Source: Enoplolaimus lenunculus (Eukaryota; Nematoda; Enoplea; Enoplida; Thoracostomopsidae). Taken from it: a stretch of 64,000 nucleotides of DNA. Shown one piece after another: positions 31,557 to 44,028 of the stretch; within the stretch, counting starts at the first letter, position 1; every line of letters starts with the position of its first letter. Under the pieces are notes generated by a model. That model searched no databases. It was given only the letters and a program-made list of their open reading frames with translations, and was not told where the DNA came from. The stretch is taken from positions 186,001 through 250,000 of the forward strand of contig JASANG010000065.1 in the NCBI GenBank assembly GCA_030248215.1. Reading direction: 5' to 3'. The position numbers and the translations under genes are program-made.

Positions 31557-31886
31557 GCTCAAAGCTTAGTGTTGTTTTTGGTCCAGGCAAACCGAGTAGA
31601 CTGAAGAATTATTTAACATAGCGTAGACGTTAAAAATGCAGATGACCTATAATTTTTTACACGATGCCCTAAATTTTTTAAACGCGAAAATCGCAACTTT
31701 CTTTCAAAAAGTACTTTTCGGTAACCGGGGGGGGGTCATTCAGTTTCTCAAATCACTGTATAACCAGATAGCGATGTTCCACAATCCTTCGCTGCCTGTG
31801 TTGGTAGGAGAAATGCGCAAGTACATCCAGGCCAAAGCTGCGATCCAAGGAAAATTTTTGTGGTAACTTAACTTATAGCTTTTTCA

Positions 31887-32084
31887 CCTTTTGGTCTCGG
31901 TTTACAAACCACCGAGACCGGAAAAAAGGGAGACCCAGACCAGATAAATCAAGAGACTTAAAGAGACCAAGACCGCCCATCCCTACCTTTTGGTCTCGGT
32001 TTACAAACCACCGAGACCGGAAAAAAGGGAGACCCAGACCAGCTAAATCAAGAGACTTAAAGAGACCAAGACCGCCCATCCCTG
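31887..32084. repeat. Two tandem 99-bp units
   Basis: The unit ccttttggtctcggttta... begins at 31887 and again at 31986, nearly identical. The right end of the hAT-like element is therefore doubled. Confidence 0.9.
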
Positions 32085-33099
32085 GTAGTTATAACCGTCC
32101 GGGGGGTCTTATATCAACTTTTGCGGTTTGGATTCGGTTGTTATGAAATAACGTATTATTCATTTGTGTAGTCAGACGCACCATATATTTTCCTCCGACG
32201 GTGGTCTTGGCCCCTTCACTTTCAACCAATGAATACGCTCCTTGCCCCATCATTATAGTTGTACGGAGCACGCTAACATAAAAATTTCGATAAACCGGAA
32301 TGAAGGAATTTATTTTTAAACGTACCGGATAACCAAACGAACTTGCTACAGATCTAGTCAAAATTTCTGATGTGCCCCTCTGTGTCCAAATCGATTACAA
32401 CCCACGCTGAGATTGGACATACGAGGCATCCCTAGGCTTATGCTCACATGGACTTGAAACTAAAGTTCCTGGCTGTCAAACAATTTCGTTACATCGTCTC
32501 TGTTCGTATAAACGTCGTACGTCAGTTTCGTCTCGATCCTCGTTATATATATATATATAGGAGCATTGTATATATACGCTAAGGCATGGTATAACCGAAT
32601 TCATGAATCGACCGAATCCGAATCCATTGCTAATTTGCCGAATCCGAGGCCGTACCTATGTTGCCGCTTTGCGCAAAGGATACTATAAATTGCACGGACG
32701 CGTAAACCTTGGAACCGGACTAAAAAATTCCGTTGGACGCAAGGTGGACTCGGGTTCGATTTCGAAAAAATATCCTGCTTTGTACACGAGCAAAAATACT
32801 ACAAACAGCCTTAATTTACTGGCTCCCTTAATTTACTGGCTCTGCGTCAATCAACTAAAAGAGCCGGCTTTGCCTATTTTAAATGAAATGAAAAACAGAA
32901 AAATAGTGAAGATCTTGACTAAAAAAGAAAAAATCTGGGTGTCTGTAACTTAAGTGGTTAACTTTAAGGCGAACTGTTAAAAAATTTTGATTGGTGTTGT
33001 TTCGTATATATTGCTAATTTTAAATTGTAAAACGAACATGAATAAACAAGTCTGATTTTGACGAAATCTGCTACTTTTAAAATTGTAAACTGAACATGA

Positions 33100-33224
33100 G
33101 TACGTACGCCTGATTTGACGAAATCATAACCTTAAAGTGAAAAATGCGCCATTAGATACCGTGTACGTACGCCTGATTTGACGAAATCATAACCTTAAAG
33201 TGAAAAATGCGCCATTAGATACCG
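33100..33224. repeat. 62-bp tandem duplication
   Basis: gtacgtacgcctgatttgac... is present at about 33100 and exactly again at about 33162. A weaker earlier copy of part of the unit lies near 33030-33070. Confidence 0.85.
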
Positions 33225-33780
33225 TGTTTTCATTTGGAGGCGTTGATTTTTTCATTGGCCAATCCGTCCAAAGAGAAATACACATCGTATATTATAAGTA
33301 AAGAAGCTTCAAAGACAGCTGCAATAAATTGCACTGGTTATAGTAATCAGTGGGTCATGATCGAAGCACTCTTTCTTACTAGTTACTACCTATCGAAAAT
33401 AAAAAATATGTAACTCAAATTCAGCTTTAACGTTTCAACCACAAAATTACTAGCACAGAGAATATCGGAAGAAAATCCGGTAAAAATAACGAATTTAATA
33501 CCGGAGCCCGCTAGTGAAAAGTACCGACGTTGACTGCCGACACCGAAATTCCCGCTGCACCCTGGTAAAACTCACCTCACGACTCGAAGAAACGTATCTC
33601 CTTTCTTTGTGAGCCTTCCAGAGCGCACTTATGTTCCTGAAACACTTTATGAGCAACTAAATAAATGATGCACAATACAGAACTACCAGGAGGCGACTTA
33701 CCATTCTATTATTGTAAAGATTTGCTTTCCTGTGCGGAAGGTAAGTGTTATAATTATAGCGCAAAGTAGTTAAACGTTGG

Positions 33781-33853
33781 CCACGATCGGATTAGAACAA
33801 GCGACATTTGGCTAACCGGGCCAACGCTCTTACAAACTGAGCTATTGTAGCAC
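33781..33853 (-). other. tRNA-like fossil or SINE head
   Basis: On the minus strand, TAGCTCAGTTTGTAAGAGC is a near-consensus D arm/A box, followed by a perfect 5-bp anticodon stem (TTGGC/GCCAA) around a 7-base loop with GGT in the anticodon position, then TTGTTCTAATCC, a weak B box. The T stem and acceptor stem do not pair, and the base before the anticodon is C instead of T, so a working tRNA is unlikely. Confidence 0.55.
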
Positions 33854-35426
33854 TGGTTCAATTACTTGCGCTAGGTATTATATGCGCTGCTAACCAGTGT
33901 ACTAAGCTGTGTGCTGCGTAGCTAACTACTATGCAAAGTGTTTTATATACGTGGTGTTTACGCATGTGCTATTCATTGATGCATACCATCGTGCAATGGT
34001 GGACAATTATCCAGAATGCACGCACATACTGTAGCAGGAATTATGGATGTATCGATACAAAAATTTGAACTACACTTTAGAGCACACCATGTAGACAATT
34101 GAAGAAATAACGTCTGTTCACAGGTCAACTAGATATGTGCACGACAGTGAACTTTCTTGTTATTGCCTGTGGTCCGACTTTCCGCCGATTAACGACTTCT
34201 TTACTTTAAAATGCAAGGAAGGCCACTAGCTATGTCACAATTTGCTATTTACATAATTGTCCCGATGCAAGTAAACTATATAGGTTTCAATTACAGGCCC
34301 AGACCCATTCAACAAAAATTGCAGCATTCCAACTACCACTAGTACTATTTTATACATGTCTTAAAGGTTTCTACAAACTTTTGTGTAGAACTACAAAAGC
34401 AGTATATTTCAAATTATCTATTCGGGAACCGGCATTGATAAATCTGTGTACATTGATCCAGGGCCGTGCTTTAAAATGTGAGGCACACTCAGAAACCAGA
34501 TGAACTACCCGCAAAGATAGTGTGAAGTACCAATCTGCTTAGGTCTTGTAATACTCTACCATACATATTTCTGTATGATAGGCTGCGGCGGGGCACAAAA
34601 ATTTTAAATTCAAGTCGCCACATTTGGCAATTATTCGGATATACACAATGTAAATCTAAAATGGACTAAATTGAATCGCAAAATTGACAGCACTCGGCGT
34701 GGATGCATTATTTAAACAAGCGGGCAACTATAAAAATGTTTCATGCAAAAAACGCTATATTTTAAGATTTTGTAAGGGACCTGTGGTGTGATTCTGACCC
34801 TTAACTATTAGGAGTATGGAAGGTAATAAGCACGGGCCTGCGACAGAATCATTAAATTTTTCAAGAAATATTTCAGACATTAATATTAATGCCATTAATG
34901 GTCTCAAGAAACTGAGAAATTCGTGTCTGAAATGTTTAAGAACATAAACGTTTTTATAAACAAGAAGTTGCTAAAGCCAATTTAAGACACAAATTACTTC
35001 CTTTCAAGAAGTATTTGTGTTATATTCAAAAATTTATTTTCTGATTTATTTGAGCTTAGGTTTCCCCAACCTAAATTTTCGCCTTGACGTATCTTAGGTT
35101 GCAAAATAAGCAATTTGGTTGAGCTATCCCACAGTTTTGTAGTTGGTTTCCCTTGAAAAACTAGTCTTGTATTTATATTTCAGACACATATTTCTGAAAA
35201 TTTGCAGAAAACTCTGGAATTCTAGACATATATGTCTGGACTTCTTAAATTTCAAATATTTTTTAAAAAAGACAGTTTATTCTGTGTGTAGTCGTGCAAA
35301 ACTTCGAATTTGCTGAATGCTGACTTTTGAAATTTCTCCCGTTTCGCATTCAACATGAGCCCACAGCTAAACAATACAAAAGCCGGAGGATTCTCTGCTT
35401 CTAGCGAGTAGCATATCGCGAATGTA

Positions 35427-35635
35427 CACTGCAAAAAATGGTGAGTCAAATTGACTCTCTCCGAAATAGGCTCTACGGGACTACACAAACTGAATCAAAT
35501 TCTACTCCGTTAGAGTCAAATTGGAATCACTGAGTCGCACGGTTGAGTCTGGCGGAGTCGAATTTGACTCGGTTTGTGTAGTCCCGTAGAGCCTATTTCG
35601 GAGACAGTCAATTTGACTCACTATTTTGTGAAGTG
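35427..35635. mobile_element. Palindromic TA-flanked element, CACTGCAAAAAATGG family
   Basis: Full hairpin with TA on both sides (35425-35426 and 35636-35637). Arms CAAATTGACTCTCTCCG / CGGAGACAGTCAATTTG. Confidence 0.85.
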
Positions 35636-36304
35636 TATGATTTGAACGTTTATATACACTACTCGCTAATGGAACACAACTTTGAAAATTTGTACCCTGT
35701 TTTAGGACACCCTACTCTATGCTTCAGGGCTTTCAAATTAGGGCATTCAATAGTCTACAAGATTAGGCTTGCAGCTGTGCGACCAATCTCACGCTATACA
35801 AATAGTATGTAGATTTCCATTCTTTTGCATACCGTGATTGTATCTTGTCAGCAGTTTGTAGTTACCAACTACTAGTCTATTCGATGGGACTCTCTTGTTT
35901 AGTTGATTAAAAGGTATAAGTTCTGTTGACTATCCTGGGAATATTAAGAGGGAGTATGAAACAGGTAGTGGTAACCCTGTTATGTCCAACAGCGAATATA
36001 TGTAATACTATCATAATGTCCCATATACTGCACAAACAGTGCCTAAAATGTCCTTATTCCTTTCGTAGGGAGTACTATCAAATTGCATTTGCTATGCACA
36101 AAATTTCTGCTGTCAGTATGGGTTCCCGATAGTACTATTTTGTACTGTTCTTGAAAGAACGTGGGTGGACAAAATTTTGAATTGCTGTACACAGTATAAC
36201 GTGAACGCTCCATAATTGATAATATGGTGGGATCTTGGCGGAATCAAAAATTAAATTAAATTAAATGTTTTCCTGTGAAAGCTAACAAAGAACTGCCGTG
36301 AATA

Positions 36305-36504
36305 CACTGCAAAAAATAGTGAGTCAAACTGACACGTTCCGAAATAGGCTCTGCGGACTACACAATCTGAGTCAAATTCGGCACCACGTGAGTCAAACGT
36401 AGGACTCAGTTTGACTCTGGCGGAGTCAAATTTGACTCAGTTCTTGCAGTCCTGTATAGAGCCTAATTCGGGGAGAGTCAATTTGACTCACCATTTTTGC
36501 GGTG
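36305..36504. mobile_element. Palindromic TA-flanked element, CACTGCAAAAAATGG family
   Basis: Full-length hairpin, TA flanks, about 670 bases from the previous copy. Confidence 0.85.
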
Positions 36505-36602
36505 TACATTTTCTGTTAAAATGTTTCTTGCACTTTTAGCGCAAGTTCGCAATTGGTACGAGGCGAAAATTTCATTTTTCGTTCAGGTCAGCACAGACAC
36601 CA

Positions 36603-36793
36603 CACTGCAAAAAATGGTGAGTCAAATTGATTCTCTCAAAATAGGCTTTTCCTGACTACACAAACTGAACCAAAATTCAACTCCGTTAATTCGACTCAAT
36701 TTGACTCTGGCGGAGCCGAATTTTGACTGAGTTTGTGTAGTCAGGAGAAGTCTATTTCATAGAGATCGATTTGACTCACCATTTTTTCCAGTG
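36603..36793. mobile_element. Palindromic element, CACTGCAAAAAATGG family
   Basis: Full-length hairpin 98 bases after the previous copy. Its flanks read CA, not TA. Confidence 0.8.
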
Positions 36794-37310
36794 CAGTTGT
36801 CCAAAGCACCTATCCAAATTATTTTTTACTGTATAAAGAAAAAACAGTTTTCAACCAACAATATGGTATGCAATTGCGAGCAAAGATAAGCATCGATATG
36901 GGTGGTTAATACGCCCACTGGTTTGCTCACAAACATCAATATTCTGTATTTTATCAATTTTGTGTTTTTACCTACGGCGCTAACAACTCAAACAACTGTC
37001 ATAAAACACAATGGATTTTACTGTATAGTCTTCACCCCCAGTTCTAGTGTCTCAAATAATGAACACAATTTTCACCACGTTCGTAGCCAGTTCACCTTGC
37101 TAAATGAATCAAATAATTTTTCAAGAGGGGCCTACAAGGGTTATCGATGATTTACAAGCAATGTTGAAAATTTTCTAATAGAGAGTTCAAATGGGGTTGA
37201 GCCCCCACTTCACCCCTTCTCTGACTACGGGCCCGGTTTCATCAATTGAACAACTTCATAAAGTTTGACTTACTAAATATTCAAATAGTATTCTTCCTGT
37301 CAAGTTTAAT

Positions 37311-37730
37311 ACTGTAGTGACCCGAATAAGAGAGGGGTTAAAAGAGGGGGTGTCCATTTTAAGTCCCAATCAATAGGGGTCCGCATCCCTAACAAGAGTG
37401 CGTAAGCGGATAGTCCCTAAACCCTAATCAGAGTCCATTAATGTCAATTATCCCTAATTGTAGGGCACAAATGACTCCAGGACCAGATAAAGTTGAGTTC
37501 GAAACTTTAAAGCTTACTTAAGTTTTGAAATTACATTAAGTATAGCCTTGCATTATCGCTCAAGCTATTGACACAAGACAAATAAACGTTTAACTCACGG
37601 ATAGTTGCAACACCGAATATTTATCAGTACCGAAGGGTGGCGGAGGGCGGGCGAAAAGTAAATAACAGTCAGTAACCGAATAACAGGGGGGTACCCTCTG
37701 GAGAGGCCAAATAAACGTCAGTCCCACGTA
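37311..37730. mobile_element. TA-type element, GTGACCCGAATAA family, one end lost
   Basis: Begins actgtagtgacccgaataag. The interior is the inverse of the 17927 copy and ends at gaggccaaataaacgtcagt without the closing repeat. Confidence 0.7.
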
Positions 37731-38108
37731 TACGCCTTTCCAATAGCGGCGAATCCTGTGTAGTGTTTCAAATATACAATTCTTATTTACCACATCATCG
37801 TCACGACTGAAAATAACCCAAAAACGGCATTGAACTTGTGTCTTTTGTTTTTCTGACTTTGTGTTGTTCATTGCAGGAACAGTACTCAAAATACGTATGT
37901 TAGGCGTTTCAGCTTTAATAATCTAATCGACGGAATCACTGTTTGAAATTTGCAGTCAGGATATTTTTTGAAACTGTTTTACTGTACCGTGGACGCGTAT
38001 ACAATTCGGCTTGATTTATGTGCCCGTTTGCGAAGCAAAATCATTCGTCAAACCTTTGATGCATAACAAAACACTCACAAATCAGCTACTGCAAACACAC
38101 GTTGCACC

Positions 38109-38306
38109 GGCCCATGTTTACTTTAAGGGGCGTCCAGGTTTCTGGTGGGTCCATAAAAGAGTAGGTTTAGATTCTAGATTACATTTTTTGCTTAGGCTTA
38201 GGCTTTAGGCTTAGGCTTAGGAACACATTTGTACAACGCTTAGGTATAGGCTTAGGATTAGGAGTACGCGTAATGCACTGTTAAATCCCTTAAAGTAACA
38301 TTGGCC
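38109..38306. mobile_element. TTAGGC-bearing element, family B, intact ends
   Basis: GGCCCATGTTTACTTTAAGG at the left and CTTAAAGTAACATTGGCC at the right. Two TTAGGC runs (about 38187-38219 and 38239-38262) are separated by the aacacatttgtacaacgc spacer. Confidence 0.85.
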
Positions 38307-39361
38307 CGTTGAACCAGTGAAATTTTACACATATGACCTAGCCAACAGGTGTATTTTTCATTAATAGCCGTCCGTATATTGTGCCCTTGAAAATTGTCCT
38401 ATTTTTTAAGTTTAACAAGCGAAAAGGCAAACGCAATTTTAGTGCTAAATCTTACCATAGATATTAATTTTAGTTTTCGTTTTCTGTTTATTAGAATAGC
38501 GTCAACGTGGCTTCACTCGGATTTGCCAGTATATTTGCGTCTGATCATATTAATGTCTGGCGTCGATTGAGGTGTGCGACTGTTGTTAGCGTTTAGCAAC
38601 AAAACACCATATTTTTATGGGCAGCATTTTTTTGGTTCCAGCCAACACATTGTGGTGATGCTGTTGTTGTTGTTGCTTAATTTTCTGGTCGATGTATTGC
38701 GAATACGACGATATTCATCTCAGTGTTTCGACGATATCGAACTCTATTTTATTATATTTGTGTTAAAAAGATTGCTTTTTTTCTGCTCAATACCGTTCAC
38801 AGTTGGGGCTATGATTTTTGATTTATACAATAAATTTGAAAGGATATATTAAAAAAATTGTATATGACGTCAAGACAAATAAATTTCTATTTCACCACGT
38901 CATCAGTTCTCCGGTTTCCAAGTATATATAGGGTAGCTTAAACTGCTCAAGTGTCCAAAATAATTTTAGGTGGGGTATGCGTTGGAATAAGCAGGTTACA
39001 AGCGGGGCTTGAATGTTTCTACTTTGTGGTCAAAATTCTATAATGGATGGTTGCTCTCGCATTGCCCCTTCTGGCTACGGCTCCGCCGGTTTTACAATAA
39101 TTCCCCGACCGTAATTAACTTGTAATCCGAAATTTTGTCGATTCGACAATATATCGTCCATCATTAGGCTTACTATCAAATCTTTGGTTTATGCTTAGGA
39201 AGCTGCCAAGTGAAAAGTCGTCGGTACGACGAGTTGCCGCTGTTTTCCACTGAGCCATGTTCTCGGATGGCTAAATTGCCATATTTTTGTATTCGATCAG
39301 CTTTGTTTTAAAATAGGCAGGTCCGTAGTCTGTTCACCTTGTGTGGGTGGCTAAACATTTC

Positions 39362-39585
39362 AGCCCATGTAAAGATCAGTGTTGAAACGTTTTTCTGTGT
39401 GACTAGAATAGGTTAAGCTTAAGCTTTAGACTAATTTTTTTGCTTGGTTTAGGCATAGGCTTAGGCGTAGGAATATGCTCATTCTTACGCTTAGGCGTAC
39501 GTTTAGGCTTAGGCTTAAATCGGCTTAGGCTTAGGCTTATAAATATGCTTATAATACTGTTCCGCCCCTGTTTTTTACATTGGCC
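39362..39585. mobile_element. TTAGGC-bearing element, family A
   Basis: Left end gcccatgtaaagatcag; right end ctgttccgcccctg...ttacattggcc. Two TTAGGC-rich runs are split by aatatgctcattcttacgc. Confidence 0.85.
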
Positions 39586-40226
39586 AAAAAAATTTTAGGA
39601 GGGGAATATATACAAGGGTTTTCGTTGACTTACAACTGACTTACAAACAAGGTTGAAAATTTTCTAGCGGGGGAATCTTTCCAGTTGAAGGTGATCAGCC
39701 TCCTCGTCCCCCCGCTCTTCGGCTACCAGCCCGAGAACTGGACGTCTTTATACGAGGCGTTTGTAAAATTAAACAAAATCACATGAATCAGAGATATATT
39801 TCACAATTTTGAGGATACAAACCACTATTGGTTTGGCTCAAAGTTTTTGGTTGAAATATACAAATTACCCACGAACTGTGATCGTTTTGATTCATTTTAA
39901 GGTCTCTATATGACACTGATTATCTTAGAAGTACCATGGCGCCGACAGATTATGCTTATTCTAAGTTTAAGCTGCATCATATAGAAACTTTCGTAAAAAA
40001 TTTTGCATCGAATGTTGTACGGTTGTTGACCACGAGGTACGTACTACTGGTCAGCTGCTCTAACTGCTGAGTTAAGCAGCCATGTAAACTTTTCGCTACA
40101 ATGCTCCATATACCATAAGGTTGCAACTACAAGATACGTATATGTATACGCCGCGAAACCGTATGAGCTGGCGAGAGCGTCTCACACATTTTCTAACAGA
40201 TCCCAATAAGCATTGCAAGCAGAGCA

Positions 40227-40481
40227 GTACACTCAAAATAATATTTCTGATATTTAAGAAAAAATTTCTTACATTTGAGAAATATGATTAGCAAGGTGCA
40301 TTTGAAAAGTATTTCTGTTATGTAACAAAAATGTTTTCAAAATACGTTTTGAAATAAAGTCTGAAAATAAACGTTTTCCAGTTATTTTAAGAAAAAGTGT
40401 CTTAAATATCAGCAAAACTTTTCAGATTTGCCACAGAAAACACTTTTCTGAACAAATTCAGAAATACTTTTTTATGTGTAC
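40227..40481. mobile_element. Inverted-repeat element, TACACTCAAAATAATATTTC ends
   Basis: The left end gtacactcaaaataatattt is the inverse of the right end (cagaaatacttttttatgtg). A truncated second copy lies at 56624-56755. Confidence 0.75.
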
Positions 40482-40904
40482 CATATTGAATCCTTGACAA
40501 AAATTTTTGCTACGCATGCGGTAAACGCACGAAACCGTAACGTATATGACTCCAGAAGCATGTGCGTAGCCACGATATTGGAAACTGGAGTTACGTTTTA
40601 GAAAAATTTCAAAGAGGTGTTTCTTGTGTTTACAAACTGAAAAATCGGCTACAAGTCCGTTCACAAAAATTTCAAAGGCGGTTTGACTTTTAAACCCTCC
40701 CTGGCTGCACGCCTTTAAAAAGAAGTATTCGATCAACACCGCGTCAGATTAGATTCAATTAACCTTTTTCGCAATGTGCGCTAACTTTCATTATACTCAA
40801 GATATTAACAATAATAAGACTAAAAATGTGACACAATATATAAAATGATATTAGCCGCAAACATAATTAATACTCTGTGATACCAGCTGTGGACTGCAGT
40901 GCAA

Positions 40905-43900
40905 ATGGCTACCATAGACCTTGTGATCGGAACGCTGTTGGGTATATTTTGTTTTTTCGGTTTATTTGTCAATCTGTTTTCACTCATTTGTTTCACCGCA
41001 ATACAGCCGTCCAGTTCACTTACAGTCCTTCTGATCGGTGTATCACTTGCTGATTTGTTATTTTGTATATTTCAATCGGTTGCATATATTGCACCGTTTG
41101 CAATTGAAGAGATACACCAGTTTCAAGTGAACGATACTGAAAATAAATTGATTCATTTTGAACCGTGGTTTCCGATAATAATCGACGTTCGCCAATGTAT
41201 GGTTACCGTGATTTCAATGTTTGTTATTGCAACTTGCGTTCAACGACTGTTCGTAACATGGGAATGGTCACATTATAAGCATTTGGTTCGCGGCGATACA
41301 GCGTGGCGTATTGCAGTTGCAGTTACACTTGGAGTGTATGCGGTGTCGGCGTTGTTTAATGTGTCTGAGTTTACACTGCGGTATGATTTAGCTGAGCTCG
41401 CAAAACGTGATTATTACTCAATTATGGCGTCACAAACGTTCAAAAATGATTTCACTGCGACCGTCAATATTATTTTGCCGATGTCTGTCATCGCAACCTT
41501 ATGGGTAAGCTAAGTACCTCAGTAACAGTGGCATGATAGCTGGCACTAAAACAACGAGGCTTTCGGTATATGTGCACGTAAGTGTATATAAAGCAAATGT
41601 TGCCATGCCTGTAAGCATATACCGGTATAAGAAGTTGTTGCAATGGACGCGTGGTGTAGTGGTAGCATGCTTGGCTCGACCGCAAGAGGGCTGAGGTTCG
41701 ATTCCTGGCGTGGTGGTTAACTTTAGGCAAAACTTCAAACAGGGGTCGTGCAGACCGTATAGTACCAACAGAGGCAAGCACATTCAGAGGAGAACAATAT
41801 ATATATGTGAGAATCCAAACGCAATTTTAGCATTATTGATACACTAGTTCAGGAGTGTATACTAGAAGAGGGTTGGAGGGATATATCGTCCCGAAATTAC
41901 TGAAACCCTTGAAAAGGAACTTTTCCAGGATTTAATAACCTGCAAATGCCAAAAATTTCACTCGATCACTCGCGCAAATAATTTTTAAATATTTTTACTG
42001 TCCTTCTGAAACGAAATCTTGGTTGCGCGTTTGACAAAAATTTATGTTTATCAAAATCTGAGGGGGTGCGAGAGTCTCGCCCGCCTTGCGGCACCGTTGC
42101 GCCATAGCTGCTATAGCGTTGTTTAGGTTAAATCTGTCGAAAATATATGTGTCAGTTAATTAACATACAAAGAACTGTTTGCTAATATTGCCTTCGTGCA
42201 GTCAATTGAGTATTAGAACCTATAAGGTCAAACCAGTGGAGGATCCAGGATCTCAAAATGGGGGGCCAAAATTTCACAGGTAATAAACTTACTTTTTACC
42301 CATACACAAACCACGAACTATTGTCACAAAATTGCTATAGAATTTTTGTCGAGATGCTGTTGGGGGCGGGGGGGCACGGCCGGGGTGGCCCCCCCATGCA
42401 TCCGCCATTGGGTCAAACTATGTTCTAATACACCCAATGATACAAAACGCGCAATGCTTACAAATATTTCAAGTATGTGCAGTACAAAATCTCCACAAAA
42501 CATTACTGTCCGTCAACGCTTCACCGAAAGACTGTTATAGTAGAACGGTGATAGTGAACAACTTGGATCGCTCACAAAATATGGTATTATCACACTGGAA
42601 AATTATAAAACATCCTAACTTTCATGGTATATAAGAAGCTAACTTAAGGATGTAGCAAAAAGCCGAACTCCGGCTTCGGTAGAAATTTTGCAGGAGGTTC
42701 CCAGAAAACTGGTTAGTGAATTTTTTATTATTTTTATAATAGCTGTTTCGTTTAGTGAGAGTATCATTGTGTTTTGACTGTGTAACGAATCAACTGTGTC
42801 TAAGCACCTTAGTGTGCCTTTCAATTGACATCTATCTATCCATTGTACTTTGAAACAATATGTGAATTTTTAGTAGGGCGAGGTTCGTCAGAGAACAAAG
42901 TTAAAACATTTTCGTGTTATTGGCTAAGTTTCCAACACCACACTTAAGTACGACTTTAGTACTTAAGTACGAGCTCTCAACTATTTTGCCGTTTTTAATA
43001 GCGTACTTATTAAATTAAGTAAATACTTAAGTCGCTGACTATAAATTTGATATACTACAAATGAACCGCTCAGACATACTAACCTTGGTCTAATTGAAAT
43101 TGTAGACTAAATGATGTCTCCTTATTTATAAAGTAAAACTATTAGTTTCTTGTCACGGCAATGGCCGATATTTTGTGTTCCTTTGGTTGTGCTCGAAAAT
43201 TTAAGTACTTACTTAAGTCAGCGACTTATAAGTAACTTAAGCATAACTTATGTAAATACTTAAGTAAGATTTCAGGAACTCAGCCAATATTTTACAGACT
43301 AATGTTCTTAGTAACATAATTTCAAGTACTTAAACATTTGGTTTTCGTCCGGTTTTAGTTCCAGCTGCCACAAAATTTGATGTCCTCCAGTTCCGGTTTT
43401 TCTCCTATTCAATGGCATCTTGATAAACGCCATTTGTGGATTCGAATCCTAGCTTGAAATTTATATATCTCAGACAGAATACAAAATATTTACTCGGAAA
43501 ACGTTTAAACATTCTTGCGTATAACTGTGCACTTGTGACAATCGCTGCTACCGCACAGTGGTGCTAAATATTTGATTCTCCAACGACCCTGGTTAACTTG
43601 ACAAATTTGTCAGACGAAATAGAAAATATTCATGTGAGAAACGGTTAAACGATCTTGTTTTACAGATGGCAATTATGACGATCGCAGGTCGAACGCTGAA
43701 ACAACGACAATGGATGCATCCATCGGTGCGTTTGCGACGAAATGTATCGCGTAATTTGCCTGAAATTGATTACGATATGACATTGTACGCTGGAATAATT
43801 GCAATATTATTTGCGTTGACAAATATTCTTGCAATTTCAGTAATTGTAATTCAATGGTCAAGTAAGACATGGATTGATCGTAATCATGAAACTTATATGA

Positions 43901-44028
43901 CCATACTTGATATCGATGCATTAATGCGCGCTTTGAATTCTGCACTCAAACCAGTGTTATTTTATTGCTCAACGATACAGTATCCGCAATTGATTAACGA
44001 TTATGTTTTTTGTTGTTGCTGGTGGTGA
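40905..44028 (+). CDS. Rhodopsin-like (class A) orphan G-protein-coupled receptor, 2 exons, 320 aa
   Basis: Seven-helix receptor in the plasma membrane. Exons 40905-41504 and 43666-44028 join in phase 0 (donor TGG/gtaagc, acceptor gttttacag). Predicted helices lie at about residues 5-30, 39-65, 88-116, 133-152, 184-206, 238-263 and 281-303. Class A marks are present but weakened: Asn23 in helix 1, SLAD (47-50) in helix 2, VQR (112-114) in place of E/DRY after helix 3, and NSALKPVLFY in helix 7 where NPxxY is usual. Cys98 at the top of helix 3 has no obvious cysteine partner in extracellular loop 2. The short tail ends in CCCWW, possible palmitoylation sites. The overall look resembles nematode peptide-receptor-like orphans, but the ligand is unknown. 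I start at ATG 40905 (5 nt after an AG); an earlier non-coding exon is possible. The 3' end could continue through a cryptic donor near 44020. Confidence 0.85.
41642..41717 (+). other. tRNA-like segment (SINE-like) in the receptor intron
   Basis: A box tggtgtagtggtagc (41652-41666) and B box ggttcgattcc (41695-41705) have consensus form and spacing of 28 bases. The acceptor and T stems do not pair properly, so it is more likely a tRNA-derived repeat than a gene. Internal RNA polymerase III promoter possible. Confidence 0.55.
42920..43289. mobile_element. Inverted-repeat element rich in ACTTAAGTA, receptor intron
   Basis: The left end ttggctaagtttccaacacc is the inverse of the right end (ggaactcagccaa). 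Many copies of acttaagta on both strands. A related copy is at 45154-45541. Confidence 0.7.
43434..43648. mobile_element. Degenerate TTAA (piggyBac-like) element ending just before receptor exon 2
   Basis: Contains the B-box part ggattcgaatcctag, then atagaaaatattcatgtgag and GGTTAA, the right end of the family seen at 58267. The TTAA is at 43645-43648 and the exon starts at 43666. Confidence 0.6.

Larger units (their letters stand above)
31147..32084. mobile_element. hAT-like element CAGGCATGGG with exact 8-bp duplication, carrying an insert
   Basis: Ends CAGGCATGGGCGGTCTCGG and CCAAGACCGCCCATCCCTG. The duplication gtagttat is exact at 31139-31146 and 32085-32092. A CAGGGTGCAACCGG-family element sits inside at 31186-31556, and a 99-bp unit is tandemly doubled at 31887-32084. 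Confidence 0.9.
30600..40904. other. Gene-free region between CNBP and the receptor gene
   Basis: About 10 kb with no supported gene; open frames here have no recognisable product. It holds a nested hAT-like composite, a 62-bp tandem duplication, a tRNA-like fossil, three palindromic TA elements within 1.4 kb and other elements listed separately. A GC-richer patch at about 30745-30785 may be part of the CNBP promoter. Confidence 0.5.

Noticed and set aside
31873-32079. Open frame with two identical protein repeats
   Set aside because: It is the doubled 99-bp right end of a hAT-like element, not a gene.
32603-32953. 116-codon plus-strand open frame as a gene
   Set aside because: No domain, start context or splice signals; composition resembles the local repeat-rich DNA.
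33781-33853. Functional tRNA-Thr(GGT)
   Set aside because: D and anticodon stems are good, but the acceptor and T stems do not pair and position 33 is not T.
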